Assembly (NCBI GenBank): GCA_020051075.1
Contig: JAGVJP010000105.1
Span: 1 to 39,054, forward strand
Length of the DNA stretch: 39,054 nt
Origin: Parachlamydiales bacterium
GTDB lineage: Bacteria > Chlamydiota > Chlamydiia > Chlamydiales > Parachlamydiaceae
Reading direction: 5' to 3'
The notes below the pieces were generated by a model. The model saw only the letters and a list, made by a program, of their open reading frames with translations, had not been told where the DNA came from and ran no database searches. The position numbers and the translations under genes are program-made. Positions within the stretch are counted from its first letter, which is position 1; each line of letters starts with the position of its first letter. Shown here piece by piece: positions 37,722 through 39,054 of this stretch.

Positions 37722-38963
37722 ATGAATCCAGGTGATTTAACTATTTCAAGAAGTAGTATAAGTACGTCTGCCCTGCCTTCTGTCGGAGATGACGAAAGCC
37801 AAAATATTTTATTTCTGACAGACGTCGATCATAGTGACGAGATCGCAGATGACCTAGATCTTGAGCCGGACTTAAAAGTGAATCTTTTCATGGCAAGCGA
37901 TGCACATGTTAGCGAATTACACCCCGGAAGCAAGGCTCCAGAAAAAGGATTTCTGGAACGGCACAAAGCTCTAGGCATTTTCCTCATCGGCGCATCTGCC
38001 ATTCTGACTGTAGGATTAGTTGCTGGGGGGGTTGCCGCAGCAGTTCTTTCAGCGATTGCCATATTCGCGTCAGGAGGGCCTGTTGGGGTCATTCTTTGGT
38101 GTTGTTTTGGACCAGGTTTATCTTTTTGTCTTGTAGCTGGATTAGCTTCAGCCGGAGGACTTGCCACAGCCTTGTTGATTCAACAGACCTTCAAGCAAAA
38201 TATACGTATGAGCGGAGCAACTCATAATTTGCAACAAAAACTGCGAGCCCCCCTGGGAGCTCAAGAAGCGAAAGCAAAAGCAAGAACCGCTAAAGAAATT
38301 GTTAGGGGAATGGAAACCGTAATAAATAAGAGAGGCAGTCGTTCTTCGATTGCCGAGGTCGATTTCCTGGTTAAGTACTCCCAATTACCTGAAGATCTCA
38401 AACGCGATCTGCTTGCACGGTTCTTTAAGGAACGGACAAAAGGAACGGAAGCACCGGCAACATTACTACAAAGTGAAGAACGGGAATTTGAATCCACCCA
38501 AAAACTTCACAGCGGTGGGTTGTTGGACACTTTGTCAACACGCCTAAGGATAGACCGCGCTGACATTCCTGCCAAAGATATAGATGAAAGCTGGGAAGAC
38601 TATTACAAAAATATTTTCGCTATTGTAAAAGAAAACAGATTCTATCAGGCATTACCTCAAGAGCGTAGGGATGAAATCGAGGCGTTATCTACTCATCCTG
38701 CAACACAACTCTTTCACGCCGGCCAAGGCCTTCAAGCTGTGGAAGAGGCAGTGAGGGAGGGTGCAACAAAGGTGTTACAAGAACAAGTGTTGGATGCGGT
38801 CACAGCGACTCGGACTGAGCAGGTCGCTTCCGGAGCTGATGCAATCAAGCAATGGATGATCTCCGATGATGGTCAAAAGGCTATCAACGATCGTTTGACA
38901 GCACTTAAGAGATTGTGGACCTATGTGCCCATCATCCCACGTACACCACTTCCTGCACACTAA
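37722..38963 (+). CDS. hydrophobic-hairpin protein B (paralogue of A)
   Basis: 413 residues from ATG at 37722, with GGAGGT six bases upstream overlapping the chaperone stop. The layout is the same as protein A. The N-terminal region (1–82) has TDVDHSDEI and LDLEPDLKVNLFMA. Two hydrophobic segments fall at about 83–117 and 121–153. The C-terminus contains FLVKYSQLPEDLKRDLLARF and GGLLDTLSTRLRIDRADI and ends PIIPRTPLPAH. Identity to A is very high in the N-terminal block and in the central C-terminal block, including at DNA level (38346–38567 versus 36262–36483), but low in the hydrophobic segments and the C-terminal 60 residues. It is therefore a duplicate under partial gene conversion or selection. 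The likely client of the preceding chaperone. Confidence 0.8.
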   Translation: MNPGDLTISRSSISTSALPSVGDDESQNILFLTDVDHSDEIADDLDLEPDLKVNLFMASDAHVSELHPGSKAPEKGFLERHKALGIFLIGASAILTVGLVAGGVAAAVLSAIAIFASGGPVGVILWCCFGPGLSFCLVAGLASAGGLATALLIQQTFKQNIRMSGATHNLQQKLRAPLGAQEAKAKARTAKEIVRGMETVINKRGSRSSIAEVDFLVKYSQLPEDLKRDLLARFFKERTKGTEAPATLLQSEEREFESTQKLHSGGLLDTLSTRLRIDRADIPAKDIDESWEDYYKNIFAIVKENRFYQALPQERRDEIEALSTHPATQLFHAGQGLQAVEEAVREGATKVLQEQVLDAVTATRTEQVASGADAIKQWMISDDGQKAINDRLTALKRLWTYVPIIPRTPLPAH

Positions 38964-38989
38964 AAGCGCGGATGGCACTCATTCTAATG

Positions 38990-39037
38990 GTTCGTAGCAA
39001 AAGCGGAAGAGGACTTCCGCACTCCAAACGCTTCGCG
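38990..39037 (+). repeat. copy of the AAAGCGGAAGAGG repeat
   Basis: The sequence AAAAGCGGAAGAGGACTTCC and the CGCACTCCAAACGCTTCGCG block following it recur at 17391–17439 in the same orientation and inverted at 17199–17236. It begins 26 bases after the stop of protein B and may act as a hairpin-forming spacer. The rest of the element may extend past the window edge. Confidence 0.8.
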
Positions 39038-39054
39038 AAGCCACATTTGTGTTA

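Overview
The window comes from a chlamydia-related bacterium (order Parachlamydiales). Three things support this. The housekeeping block infA–tRNA-Thr–tuf–tRNA-Trp–secE–nusG–rplK–rplA–rplJ–rplL–rpoB–rpoC has the gene order known from Chlamydia. RpoB, RpoC and L7/L12 read as chlamydial proteins. Around the block lie large accessory proteins of the kind used by intracellular bacteria of eukaryotic hosts: HECT-type ubiquitin ligases, serine-rich or coiled-coil giants, and a type III secretion chaperone with hydrophobic clients. The moderate GC content and long repeat-filled intergenic regions fit an amoeba-associated lineage such as Waddliaceae or Simkaniaceae, but the genus cannot be fixed from this sequence alone.

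Layout. (1) 1–2655, minus strand: two tandem paralogues of a membrane-anchored HECT-domain protein, the first cut by the window edge, separated by a long-stem palindromic terminator/repeat. (2) 3186–16776, minus strand: the transcription/translation block with its tRNAs, a terminator after rpoC and an attenuator-like hairpin between rplL and rpoB. rpoB carries one extra base in a run of seven A (minus strand), which splits the reading frame. (3) 16777–17585: a nested inverted-repeat island. (4) 17586–24456, minus strand: a 1310-residue coiled-coil protein coupled to a DUF1295 membrane reductase, and a 570-residue protein of unknown function. (5) 24647–25075: sufE. (6) 25300–28902, minus strand: a tight operon of a TyrP-like amino acid permease, a DUF2760 protein and an Hsp70-like ATPase. 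(7) 29216–34054, plus strand: an AAA/DUF4143 ATPase and a 1099-residue serine-rich protein. (8) 34077–35451, minus strand: an M24 peptidase and a 56-residue membrane microprotein. (9) 35528–38963, plus strand: two paralogous proteins with a double hydrophobic segment flanking a SycD/LcrH-like TPR chaperone, with near-perfect sigma-54 promoters in front of the first paralogue and in front of the chaperone.

How the genes fit together. The central block is core gene expression. The most interesting accessory units are the HECT pair, which look like host-ubiquitin effectors, and the sigma-54-controlled chaperone/hydrophobic-protein cassette, which looks like a type III translocator or inclusion-membrane system. 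Several families of palindromic repeats are scattered between genes, and at least one copy also works as a terminator-like hairpin.
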